NCBI RefSeq assembly: GCF_039555335.1
Contig: NW_027305496.1
Coordinates: 744,001 to 808,000 of the forward strand
Origin: Amphiura filiformis
Lineage: Eukaryota; Echinodermata; Ophiuroidea; Amphilepidida; Amphiuridae
DNA: 64,000 nt
Reading direction: 5' to 3'
A program made the position numbers and the translations under genes. Position 1 is the first letter of the stretch, and each line of letters starts with the position of its first letter. Below, piece after piece: positions 31,681 to 44,300 of this stretch. The notes beneath the pieces were generated by a model. It was given only the letters and a program-made list of their open reading frames with translations, did not search any database and was not told the DNA's origin.

Positions 31681-33701
31681 GGGACCGTTCATTATTTCTA
31701 CCGGAGGGGGCCGGGAGCAGACAGAAAGTCACTGCCGAAAACTATATGACCCCTCCTTCTCCGATAATAAAAACCATATGACCCCCTCCGAGCTACATGA
31801 AAATCATATGACCCGCCCCCCACCTGACGTATACACACGCGCAATGACGCGCAATATATGCGCGCATGGATCAGCTGCCTCAACGCATCACGTCACTGCC
31901 ACATATCAGGCTGACAAATTATGCCTTTACTGTTTTTGCCACCGATCAGTATACCAATATTTCACAAAAAGCACCTAAATTTACCCTAATTGCAGTAATT
32001 GGGCACTTTTCTCCAAATATTGGTCTTTACTGAATAGCCCATCAATATACCAAAATCGCTGAAAAGGACCCCCAAAACGTGGCACATCCTCATATACCTT
32101 CAACTAGGTAGAACCCCACAGGGTATTTTAACTTGTTTTATTTATTTTTCTAAAATATTAATTATTTGTACACAGTTTTTGGTTCAAACTGCCACCCTGT
32201 GCTCCAGCTAATAGTATATGTACATGTACTTCAATACCAGGTCCCTGAACAAACCACAGTGATATTATCCATACGACTACAGTTTTTTTTGCACCAAGAA
32301 CAATTCTTCAAGTGGCAGGTTTGGAAACTTGGGGTCAAAATTATTATAATTCATTAGTTTTATGTAAAATGGCTGTAAAACGAATTTATTTCATTTTTTA
32401 AGTTGTAATTTAATTCAATCATACAGAATATAAAAAATCAAATCAAATGAGTTTAATAAACTATCAAGCTGATTTTTTATTTTTCAAAAGTATGCACCAA
32501 CTTCTCATACATGTGCAGTATAGCCCCCTTTGGTGTAAAATGAATGAGTTGCAAAATCTTCTTCATCAGTATATTAAAATGAATAAAAAGTAGTTTGTGA
32601 CATCTTACCATAAATCAGTGGTGTACAGTGGCGTAGATTTCTTTTTGACATGGGGGGGGGGGGGGGGGGGGTGGGACAAAATTCTTGAAGTATAGTGAAT
32701 CCAGCACCTTTGGGCAACAAAATAAGTTTATGGTACAAATGCGCGGGAAGCGTGCGAAATTGTTTGATATTTTGAAGCTAAACTGATGAAATATGGTGCA
32801 AAAGTGGAATAAATGCGCGCGAAGCGCACAGAAATGTGCACTTTTGGGGCTAAAATGGACAAATATGTGGTCAGAAACCTATATTCAGCAACATTGGGGG
32901 GATGATTGTATGGAGCATCCCCCCTGGCAAAATATTGGTGATTGATGATGATGATGATGATGATGATGATGTTATTTTTCTATAATGTATTTGAATATAT
33001 TGCCCAAGTTTACTGTCATGGTGGTTTGGGTGAGTCTTTGTAGTTTAACAAAGGTATGGAAATGACACCTGTGTGGGGTGGGGTTTGATAGTGGATGTGT
33101 ATTGGGGGAGTGGTTTGGGTGGTGTAGTTGTCTCTTTTCATTGTAAAAGAACAAAGAAGAGTCTGACCACAGCATTACTGTGCAGCAGCTTGATTATTCT
33201 TAATTCTCTATTACGAAAATGGCAGTGTACATGTATATTTATGAAATATGGTTCAAAATTCTCTTATTTCAGCAAATTTGTATTGTACATTTGGCAAATT
33301 AGAAGCAAAATCTAGAATTTTTCTCCATTTTTTGGAATGTTTTACCCAATGACCCATTTTTTCAAAATGTTATAATAAATTACTTTTGGTGCAAATTTAT
33401 GTCAATTCACACCGTGGCAGGTGAAAAACAGGTTGAGGCCCGACTTAAGTCCGGACTAGGACCAAAGTGTCGGTCGACATGCAAAGCGCAAATCTAATGG
33501 TCAGGGGTCATTGGGTAATGTTCCAGATGGGGGTCCAGGGGGCGAAGCCCCCGGAAGCGCCAGGATTTTTGAGATGCCATCTGACCCCCCCTTTCAATAA
33601 CTAAAAAACCATATGACCCCCCCTTTTTGCCTGACATAAACCATCTGACCCCCCCATGTATTCTCCCGGCCCCCCCTCCGGTGGAAATAATGAACGGTCC
33701 C
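31681..33701. mobile_element. 2.0-kb TIR element without recognisable transposase
   Basis: Starts GGGACCGTTCATTATTTCTA and ends with the inverse; arms extend through CCGGAGGGGGCCGGGA. TTA lies on each side. Subterminal ACCATATGACCCCC-type words are repeated at both ends. The interior holds a G20 run (32651-32671), an ATG/GAT microsatellite (32943-32970) and GCGCGAAGCGC-type words. No long ORF. Confidence 0.8.
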
Positions 33702-34061
33702 TTATAATAAAGGTACAGCGATGTGTTAAAAATGGACTAAATTTAAACGCAATATTCACACGCAGAGATTGCCCATTGAAATGTGAGTGATACTTTGCGT
33801 TAAGAAAATTACATTGCGATTTCCCATTTTGGATTCCAACGTAGAATAAAAACGCAGATGCTACGTGAAATATGCTGATTTTACCTCATGTCTAAGTCCA
33901 TGCAACGCGCCCAATTATCAGGACGAAAAAGTCTCATTTTGAAACTAAAGTCATGATGTATGTATGTAGTGATCTTTAATCTACCAAAATATATGTTTTG
34001 GGGCAACTATAATATTTGGGGAGCACAAAAAACAATTAGGTTTAATGAGCATGTAGGTCAA

Positions 34062-34336
34062 AATTTTAATCAAAATCAAAAGCGGTCTGTTTGAATTTAA
34101 GCAGAGACTCAGCTCACTGTTATTTTTTCAATTACTATGCCCTCTAACGACCTAGGTTAGAAGCTGTTGAGATTTGATCAAATAGTATAGTCTTTATTTC
34201 AGCTCATTTGTTCTCCTTCGTGACGAATGAGCAAAATCCAGTTTGGAACTGAGACTAGCAATATTTAACACCGTATTAACGTACGCGAAAACGTACGTGC
34301 TACGTGCTGCGTTTGGAAAATCGCAATGTCTCTAAT
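34062..34336. repeat. Copy of the ACGAATGAGCA repeat
   Basis: Matches 21640-21870 in order (AATCAAAAGCG, TTCTCCTTCGT, GAGACTAGCAATATTTAACA, CCGTATTAACG) and an inverted fragment at 7441-7562. Nature unknown; a dispersed repeat. Confidence 0.7.
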
Positions 34337-34895
34337 GTAAAGTTTTGACACATGTTTAATATAGTTAACATAATTGCCCACCCAGCCATATGGAACTTTT
34401 AGCGGTCAAGTACTTCAATTATGTAAATACATGGTGGTCAAAAATGTATCAATATTTATATAAAATATCTGGCACTGGAGATGCAAATTTTCATGATTGA
34501 GGCATGTAACTAGATGTAAAATAAGCTCAACAATCCAGTTTTAGAAAGTTAAAAGAGAATTCGACAAATTTTAGATTTGTCGCAAACTTTCTTTGTTTTA
34601 CTAATTTTTAGTTTACTGAAGTAAAGAGGATCACAACCAAGGTCTGCTTAAGAAATTTGAGTCTTTTATCATGTTTTGTTTGTCCATAGCACCCTTTTAA
34701 ATATTGCCTACATTAAACCCCTATTCAAATACATAGAGGGCAAAGAACTTTATTAATGTAGCAACAAGTAATTAGTAATTTTTAATTGTCTAATTGTCTA
34801 ATTAACACATGCTGAGGCAATGAATGCTAAACATGATATCACTTGGCTGAGATCAAGTACAAATAAGTAGAAATCCATCAATAATGTTTATTGAA

Positions 34896-34951
34896 GATCA
34901 TGTGGCGGAGGATCACCATTGTTCCGCATTGTGATCCTCCGCCACATGATC
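34896..34951. repeat. Perfect 21-bp hairpin
   Basis: The left arm 34896-34916 (starts GATCATGTGGCGGAGG) and right arm 34931-34951 are exact reverse complements with a 14-bp loop. Confidence 0.85.
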
Positions 34952-35289
34952 CTCCTCCACATGAGCCACCCCTGACTAATTAGACTTAACGAGTTACAGT
35001 AATTAGTACAAATACAAATCATAAATTTTTGTTTCAGAAATTGAATGACCAATGTCTAAGGAAAAAATAGTACTAAACAAGCTCATAATAAATATCAAAT
35101 AAACAAGCTACATGCATGTAAACGCATCTTGATGAGTAAGAATGCAACAAAGCCACCCTTTTTAGTTGCCCAGTATAAAAAACATGACCTTATGGTTATT
35201 TTATGAAGGTCGTTTTGGTTGCCACTTTGGAGAAGTCAAATACGATGAGTATGATGCCAGTGGTTCATCGCGCACTTCAAGGGTTAGGA

Positions 35290-35530
35290 GGGGATGACAG
35301 TATTCATATGTGACACGATCTGGTCCATGGGGGTCAAAGGCGGCATATTTGAAACTTAGATAAAGAAAATATACATCAAAAAACTTCATAACTTCATGAC
35401 TTATTTAGACCTTTGGTATTTTCAGTAAATGATAGCCTATTGTGTGTAGAATATAGTAACTTGTTTTTCAAAAATGCCTCCTTTCGCCCGCATGGACCAG
35501 ATGGTGTCACATATACGTTTCACAGATACG
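35290..35530. repeat. Diverged inverted repeat
   Basis: About 45 bp around GACCCCCATGGACCAGATCG (reverse strand, 35320-35350) pairs with GCCCGCATGGACCAGATGG at about 35487-35506, including GTGTCACATAT on the far side. The frames over it (for example 35413-35718) look incidental. Confidence 0.55.
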
Positions 35531-36038
35531 ATGAGTACGAGGCTGATATCGTCTGCTGTGGCTCCTCTGGATGGCTAGCCCTGATCCCGGGGATTGTAGA
35601 CTCCAGTATATACACAAATCATCATAAAACTTCAATTGGAGCGACCAATTATAAGGATACATTCAACTATGTGACAGATTGCAAACAGATGCTGTCACCA
35701 AATAGGCATCTGCCTTGAAGGGTTGGGTGAGGAGGACAAAACTCTTCTCTACCCCATGCATAGTTTCGGCCATCTCAATTGTCCTAGCCTGTCTAGTAAG
35801 GACCCACTAGATGGCATAAAACACCTGTTGGTGTAGATGGCACTCGAGGGACCTTGCTGGATGGACTAGATGTCCCAATCTGTACGTGGGACTATCAATA
35901 AGTTCCCGCAATCATGGTGTATCTCCAATCACGTCATTTGTTGCTGGAATATTATTCTAAAAACAACAACAAGAACATTAAGAACAAGAAGAGGGGACGA
36001 GAGCTCATTTTGTGTAGAATACAACCTGTCTAAAAAAG

Positions 36039-37005
36039 GTGCAAGTAAAAAGTGCCCTCTTTGGTAATTAGAAAATACTGTTCTGACATGAATGCTTACA
36101 TCAGATCCGACATTAGATGCTCACATCAACGTCAAGGGTGCAGTCTTAGCTCTCGAATGATGTTTGTTCTCTTCAATTTGCTTGTTTTCATCTCGAGATA
36201 TGTTTAGTTAACAAAAAAAGGTAAAATCACAATTGTGCCACTTTTACTAGAGCTGTACATGTTAATAAAAAAATGAATGATAGCATCAAGTTTATCAAGA
36301 GTTATTTCGTGAAATCAAATGAATGCATCGATTACACAACAATACAAAATTGCTTTTACTGTTTTTACCGTTTAAACAGATTAAAAATTTTCATTCTGCT
36401 GTAACATTAAATACATGTATCATGTCAATGATTTTATCATGGTAAATACTGTTCTCTTTGTCACCCAAGACGAAATATTGCACATCATCTTTATATGTTT
36501 GAAGTTTTACACCAAAGATTTTAAGCCATCGATTTTCATCAAATCATAAGAGCATTTTACAGTGTGCAGCAGCTGAATCCGACGTTGCTTGATATCAACA
36601 GTAGTCCATATTATAGTTTGGTGTAATAACATTATTCTTCGTCTACATGGGTCACTCAGAGCCCCCTTCCTTCTGCGTGAATGTCACCTGTAGCAATGCA
36701 TCTTGCTGCCCTCGTCTTCAATACAATTATTGTTACATAATCATTTTTGATCCTACAAATGAATGTTCTGTTATTAACTGTACATTGCAGGTATTTGGTT
36801 ATAACATTCTATGAAATTTTCTAAAAAGTGGCACAAAAGGGTTTTCATTTATTTGTGTTTAGTAAAGCAGATCTCTTGATTGCCGAAACCAAAATTAATG
36901 AAACAAATGGTATTTAAAAGCTAGGACTGCTCCCTTGATGTTGATGTAAGCATCATGTCACACCAGTATTTTCTAATTGCCAAAGATGGCGATTTCAACT
37001 TGCAC
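36039..37005. mobile_element. TIR element of about 970 bp, non-coding
   Basis: The left arm (GTGCAAG, CTCTTTGGTAATTAGAAAATACTG, GCTTACATCA) and right arm are inverses over about 110 bp. The interior is A/T-rich with no long ORF. Confidence 0.75.
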
Positions 37006-37165
37006 ATTCTTTTGAGGCTGTATGCGTGCAAAGAGTGACGCAAATTATATAAATAGATTCTGATTCAATCAGTTCATGGTTGAGAGACTGCTACAACAAT
37101 TGTGTATTCAATACCTATTATTCCCAGGATTCGGCAACTTTTTCATAAAGTTTGTCAGATACATA

Positions 37166-38158
37166 CAGGGTGTCCCAAAAAAAAGAGGCCCCTCATTGCG
37201 CCCTCTTTTTCTCCTATTTCCGAAAAGTTCATCAAGTATATGTTGGTATGTAAAGAAGCCTTAACCCGTTAGCTTTAATAAACCGAAACAATTATTTCAA
37301 TCGGCTCATAACTTTTGAAGATGTGTCCTCCGTTTTTCACTCTGTCCACGGATGAGGTTTGGCTACTTCAAACATTGAAAAGTGAATATACCATGCATGA
37401 ATATAAAACATTCCTCGGTGATAACTTTATAAAATAACAACTTTATTTTAGGGAATGGGCTTTACCGGTGGGGTTATGGGTTATGGATATTGTTAAGTGT
37501 CATTAATTTGGAATAAATTGATGTGGGATGGGACTTCTTTTGCTATACTTGCAATTACTTATGTTTTTCTCGGTTATTTTATGCCTTTTAGTTTTATTAT
37601 GTTTCTTACTTTCTTACTTTATTATTTCTTGCTTTCTTATGTTGACAATATAAGTCAATTCTCTTTTTGGAATAAAAGGTAGCCCTGAAAAGTGATGTTT
37701 AGTTTGTCTTTGGTTCTTTTGAAGTGATTTTACTGTGCTGCTTTGCCCTCTACCTGGTTGCCTCCTTGACGAATACAGGTTTCAGCCGTATTCCTTATTG
37801 CATCAATTGCGTTGCGTACCAACCTTGTGCGCCGAATACTTGCGAATATAGCAGTAATACGTTTACAAAGATCTTAGATTTTGCCACAAATGAAGAAATC
37901 AAGTTGTGTGAGGTCTGGTGATCTCGCAGGCCAATCCACAGCATGACCCATCCCAACCACTCCGTTTGCTATCCGTGGACATAGTGAAAAATGAAAGAAC
38001 ATATCTTCAAAAGTTGTGAGCCGATTGAAATAATTGTTTTGGTTTATTAAAGCTTACAATTAAAGGTTTCTTTACATACCAAAATATATTTGAACAACTT
38101 ATCAGAAATAGGCGAAAAAGAGGGCACAATGAGGGGCCTCTTTTTTTGGGACACCCTG
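37166..38158 (-). mobile_element. Mariner-like element with ~190-bp TIRs, deleted transposase
   Basis: TA flanks both ends (37164-37165 and 38159-38160). Termini are CAGGGTGTCCCAAAA and its inverse, with TIRs continuing about 190 bp (shared TTTCAATCGGCTCA, GTCCACGGAT). On the minus strand near 37930-37885 the reading WPARSPDLTQLDFF matches the conserved block before the last catalytic acid of mariner-type DDE transposases, followed by a C-terminal-like stretch (VVRNAIDAIRN). The catalytic core upstream is missing, so it is non-autonomous. Confidence 0.85.
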
Positions 38159-38278
38159 TATAATACTAATTCATGTGACGAACAATTCAGTATCGTTTAA
38201 CGGTTGTAACGGGGCGGTTACGATTAGTAAGACGAGTGTATAGCCTATATTGCTGTTTGTTTCGTCGTCGTTGTCACC

Positions 38279-38300
38279 ATGTGTGGACTACGGATTACAG
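38279..38300 (+). CDS. Mosaic gene exon 1: start of signal peptide
   Basis: ATG in ACCATGT context; MCGLRIT then one base before GTAAG. Too short to be judged alone. Phase and signal-peptide fit with the next exon support it. The alternative is ATG 43308 in an A-rich stretch in frame with exon 2, which would give a longer polar N-terminus and ignore a strong polypyrimidine acceptor. Confidence 0.7.
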
Positions 38301-41300
38301 GTAAGATAATCTATATACTTGTATATTTATGGTGGTATTCTCGCAGGGTTTTTATAGCAGTGATTAAACTAAACTATTATATCTGAGAGAAATCATCTCC
38401 CTACAACGTATGCAAAGTTCTAGTGTTCACGCAGCTAACAGGGGGAAGGGATGGCTTATGAACTGAACCTCGTCTTAGGGGGCGCCGAATCGACTATATC
38501 GATAATGCGGCGCTCCCTACAAGCCATAAAAGTTAAACATTTTCTTATTTAAAGATTTAAAAGACCGTTTAAAGACCTGAAATCAACATTATCATAACCA
38601 AATTAGTAGTATCATGTATGATTTCAGTGGATATGCACATGTAGGTACAGCGTGTAATATTATGCAGACAGCTAGCCAGTCAAATCCAATCATGTTGTAT
38701 TGACGTTGGGGTAATCTTTCTTTTCCCGCTTTATCTTCAATTATGTTTTTTTGTTTATTTTATTTCCATTTAAGCCAGCATCCTTGGCTTTTAAGCTTGG
38801 TTAGTACAATCTGCTCGATCATGGTACTCTAAAATGAAGTCTGAACGCAAAATGTTAAAAGGTGTAACATTGGCGCGCAGCGCCGCAGTCGCGCTTGCGC
38901 GAGAGGGGGGGGGGGGTTGAGAACACAGAACTCAGAACTAGAAATTTTTTTAAAGTAAAAGCCCCAATGGAGCCATTTGTGAAACATTTTGTACACATTA
39001 ATTATTTTAAGATGATAATATTTTACCATAATTACAACTGAGCCGCAAATTTTAGTTTAATACGAACACACACATGATCAATAACTCGCAATCAAAGCCT
39101 CAATGAAGGCATTTATGGTCAAAGGACCACTGCACACTCCACACTCAGGGGGTGTCTGAGTGGGGATTTGCCCCCCTGAGAATTAGAAAAATGCACCATT
39201 TTCCACATTTATGGGTTATTTTCGGAGCATGTATATTTTAACAGTTTTCCAACTGAGCCGCGAATTTTAGTTTTACATGAAGAGCCACCCCCAGCCAGCC
39301 CCATACCTCATTTCAATTTTTAACATACCCATATCCTGCTTTTTATATTCCATAGTGTCGCACATTTAATATGTGATCCTGTCTTCTGGAGTACAAGAGT
39401 ATCCTCTCACATGATACTTAATATGTGATCCTAATACAGTATCTCATATTAGTTTTCATGTTCTCCTACCCACTATGGGTGCCTATGGATCCACTTTTGG
39501 GGCTTTTATTCTCCCCTTTTGATTTTAGGGGGCACTACGCCCACTTGCCCCCTCTCTCTTTCTCCCTCATCATAAGTACCAATCTATATTTTCTACCCTA
39601 GTATGTATCAAATAAGTTAAATTAACAATTTCGTCAGGGCTTCCTTTGCACAATTCAATTATTTTTATCAAATTTAGGGCAATCTGGTTACGCAATCAGT
39701 GATTTAATAAACGTTGGTTCTCATAAGGTGATTGCCAAAACGATTTTCATGATATATAAGTATAATCAATATCTAAGTATAATCAATATGTCTTGTTTTT
39801 AGTTACTATATTGAGCTTTTTTGTGCGTAAAGTTTAAAAAGGCGCTGATTGTACACGATCACGAACAAGGGAGGTGAACCCAATTATAGCAATAGTTTTA
39901 CTCAAAACTGGGAATCGGGTCATTTTAGTGATAGGCCTCAACATGGTAGCCTACAAATAAAAATATATAAATATTCGACCACAACACTGCAATCTGAAAC
40001 CGATAATTCAATATATGTATAAGTTAGAATCAACATGATTGATGCTTACGATTTACAACGATTACAGACCCCGACTTTGTGTTTACGAGAACAATAGACG
40101 TATGAAATCCGGGCCCATGTAGGGAATTCCCCTCGGTGGTTTCTTAAAGGCTTATTCAGTTATTCCAAATAAAGTGTAAAAATATATAAAAATGTTTATA
40201 CATTGCTTAAAAGTTAAAGATACGACATTAAAATTGTCATTAGGTCTAAAATGAAAAAAAAAAATGGTAACAATACAAACATACAACAACAAAACAAAAC
40301 AAAACAAAACAAAACAAACAACAATATTGACTAACTTGAAGCGACATTAAAATGCACGTGTTTCTACTTTTAACAGAGAAGTTACACATTTTCTGAAATG
40401 TCTGTTTTTGTCTCTAATAGACACTTTCAGCTTTCAGCACTAACATGCTATGTTAGCACATCTATAACACTAACAAATGTACTAAAATATGTGAATTTGT
40501 CTGATCCACTCATCAAATCATTGAATAGGCCTTTTAAGTATAAACTACATGTAACCTTGGAAGTTATACATGTATGACTTCTACAGGTTTGCAAGACTGA
40601 TCACTGATTATTAATTGCTGATCACTGACCAATGATAACTGATTGATCAATAGCTGATTACTGATTGACCAATCCCCGACCACTGATTACTGATCTTTTA
40701 GTAGCTGATTAAATTTTTTTCAGTAGCTGACTATTGAATGATTAGCTGATTACTGGCAAGGAGGCGTCATAGGGGCCCCTACTGATTTGAAAAATCACAT
40801 GGGAAAATTGCCGAAATATTACTTGTGCCTTCCCCAATACCCACCAATCATGGTCGGTGTCACCCTACATGATGACTCGCGGTACGCTACTGTACCTTAC
40901 CGTGTATGGCCGTAGTAAAAAATATTACCACAATACAAAATATCAAATGATTTTGAAGTGTTGAAAAATCAGTCAATTAATTACCAATTCATTTAATGTT
41001 ACTTTAAAATCAGATTAACTACAAAGTTACAAATGTACCTTTAAACAAGTCATTCAACAAGTTTCAGTTTGCAATACATTCAATAATCAGCTCATGACTT
41101 ATCAGTAATCAGCTAACCATTCAGTAATCATCTACTAAACAATCAGTGGTCAGTTACTGAACAATCAGTAATCAGTTACTGATCAATCAGTAATCAGTTA
41201 CTGAACAATCAGTAATCAGTTACTGATCAATCAGCAATCAGTAATCATTGATCATAATATTCTTTTACACCTGCCGATTTGATTTTTTTGAATCGTAGCC

Positions 41301-44300
41301 TTAGTACTTTTGAAATCCGAGCCCTATTTTCTGTCCCAATTAAAATCAGCAAAATTGATACATATTAGTCTATAATAGGCCTATCTATTATGTAACAATT
41401 TTACAAACAATGGTGCAGAAAATGGGGGGAGGGGATGAGGACCACTGCTCCTATTAAATCACAATCGAGGAAATGATTCCATGATATGATGTCGGGTAAT
41501 AAATGGGGAGGAAAGGAAAATAGAACGACTTTGTTCCGGAGGAATAAATCACTTTCTACATATTATATAGCCTACATAGCTGTTAACAGATATCGAAAAT
41601 ATCCTCTGGATAAATGCCCAACTCTTTTTTACGGTTGGATGATTGCCTCTATTTGTGCAACTGATAAAGAAACTATATATTAATTGTCAGCAGAACTTTC
41701 AACTTTTACCCATATTAGGAGAGACTTTTTGACTTTCAACATGAAAAGAAGTTTGGCGTTGACAGAACTTTCAACTTTCACCCGACTTACAAGAGGCTTT
41801 CTGATATTCAACATGAAAAGAAGTTGGACGTGGACAGTTTTAATAGTCTCCGTATCTTCTTTGTACTCATGACATGATTTATTATGTGCTTTAAACCACG
41901 GTATTGACTTTGGGACAACTTCCACAATTCAATTACCAGTTATGTTCCTTGGGAGTAAAGCTGAATTTATACTACACCACTGAGCGATAGCGATTGGTGG
42001 TTTTTAACCAATAAGGTGCAGCGCTTTTTGTGGCAATAGGAAAAGCGCCCTACCTCATCAATCAAATACCAATCGCTCATCTCCCAGCGATGGAGTGTAA
42101 ATTCAGCATAATACTCCAGTTAACATCTTGATTTTTGCAAACAGTTATTCGACATAATCAATCAAATAAACTTGTTTTGACAGTTAGACTATCACAATAT
42201 TTCTATATAGACAAAAACTTAACCCTATACTTGCTAATTGGCCCAAAACTCCTATTTTTCTCAATCGATGGACTGTAAATACAACATAATGTATTTTACG
42301 AATCTCGGCTGAAGCCCAAGCAACTTAGGCCATTGAATAAATTGACTATTTTTTACTTTTTTTTTATATACACTCAATTTCATATAACCAACCGTTTACT
42401 TGCTATCTTAATTATAATTTCTATATAAAAAATCCAGGAAAAACATTGATACATTGGCATGGAGAATGTTGGTATTTATAATGTGTATTAGGCATAAAGA
42501 AAGTTTGTTTCATGTACGTTTCATGTTTTGTTTTTGGGAGCAATTGTGGTGCCCATACCTACCCACCTATATATATGGAATCAACTCAGACATGTTTCAT
42601 TAACAGATCATTTTGCCAAAGTGGCAGAATCTTTTATCACAGACTGCTTAATGAATGACATTGCACTGCAAATTTATCATTAAAAATTTGGGAACCGTAA
42701 AGGAAGATCCACATCTCATTATTTAGACAAAATTATGAACAACATTAAAAAGCATGCAGATCAACCAAAAAGCATGACTCGTATTATTATTACTGATTTC
42801 AGTAAAGCGTTTGATCGCGTAGATCATAACTTTGCCATACCAAAGTTGCTAAAATGGGTGCTAGACCTGCATTCCTACAATGAATAAGCAGTTTTTTGGC
42901 TAGAATAGTCCAATGTTTAAGATATCAGAATAAATTATCAGACTGGAATGAACTCACGGAGGGGTCTCACAGGGCACTCTGGATAGCCCAACCATTTTCC
43001 TTGCCCTGGCAAATGATGCTGCTATAATAAATGATACCAACAAACTTGCGCTCAAATATGTTGATGACTTGTAATTCAAGTCTATGACTGATTGAGAACA
43101 AGAAATAGAATTACAATATCAATTATTTTAAATGGTTATTCGAGTTCCACTTTGTAAATCGTCCTCAAGCAGGACCTTTCAATTAAATAGCACGACATGG
43201 ATTACAGAAAGCCTATGGCAATATGTTTACAAATATAATAATGCAAGGACCAAAAGGCTGCCACACACACAAAAAAATAAAGTAAAATACAAAACACCCG
43301 AACAAACATGCAAACAATCAAACAAACAGACAAGAAGAACAACAAAAACCAACCGATTGTTAAGTTTTCCCTTTCTTTTACAGCAATTACAGCAGTATTG
43401 CTAGTAATCGTTACGACTGCCAGGGGCCAGCAAGATTTAACCAGAAAACCTAACACGAAGGGTAAAGATGTCACCCAAGCAGCAGTAGATGTCGTTGTCC
43501 AGAGTGGCATATTCCCAAAAGATAATGACTTCCTCAGACGAATCGCTTGTGTGGAATCGAAGGATGGCACCCATCCTAACACATACCGTGCTGGGTATGA
43601 CGGTGGCATATGGCAGGTAAGATCCATGACTAATATACCTGAGGAACATAGTGCACCCGCGGATGACCATTATTGACCCATTCTTAGTCAGTGGGAGTGG
43701 TCTAGTTCGTAGACACATTTCTGATTGGACAATCGCATGATTTCGGGTGCCGTCTATCAGGCCGTAGACGACCCCACGTCATCATGCGTCTTGATAATGT
43801 GTAACACGCGTGTAGAGGTGCGAGTATGTATCGCGCTGGATGCGTAGACCAGTGCGGAATACGCGAACGCGCTAGCAATACGCACAACAGAATACGTGAA
43901 GTTGTAAACAAGTTTCGTTCATTTTATAATGGGGGGAGTTTTTATGACGGTAACTTAGTTTTTGCTTAAAAAATTGTTTATTTTATTAAAATAATATTTA
44001 ACTGACTAAGAATGAGAATAAACGATAGGAATTTTTATTTTGTTTATCCTCTCATTTATGATAGATGACAGGCAGGTCCAATATTTTTATCTACTCAAAA
44101 TATTGGACCTGCCTGTCGTCTATCACACGGTTTATTCTCTAATTGTATCACCATGTGATCTAATTACCTTTATAAGGTTTATTACATCGCTATTAATGCT
44201 ATCTTAGCTGCGTAAAGACGGATACACAAAATAAGAATGAAAAGTAATAGCAGAAGGTTTCTGACGCATGGAATGTGAATTTTTAGTATTACCTATATAT

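Larger units (their letters stand above)
38301..42660. other. First intron of the mosaic gene, A/T-rich, with repeats
   Basis: Holds a G run (38905-38916), an AAAAC microsatellite (40289-40318), the foldback element at 40596-41254, a 72-bp duplication at 41689-41840 and a MITE at 41960-42107. No exon recognised. Confidence 0.5.

Noticed and set aside
35413-35718. Possible conserved exon (GPDGVTYTF region)
   Set aside because: It overlaps an inverted repeat and shows no splice-phase partner or domain resemblance.
43308-43383. ATG 43308 as the start of the mosaic gene
   Set aside because: The frame is open, but the stretch is A-rich. A strong acceptor (CTTTTACAG) precedes 43384, and the upstream 22-nt exon at 38279 gives a better signal peptide in phase.
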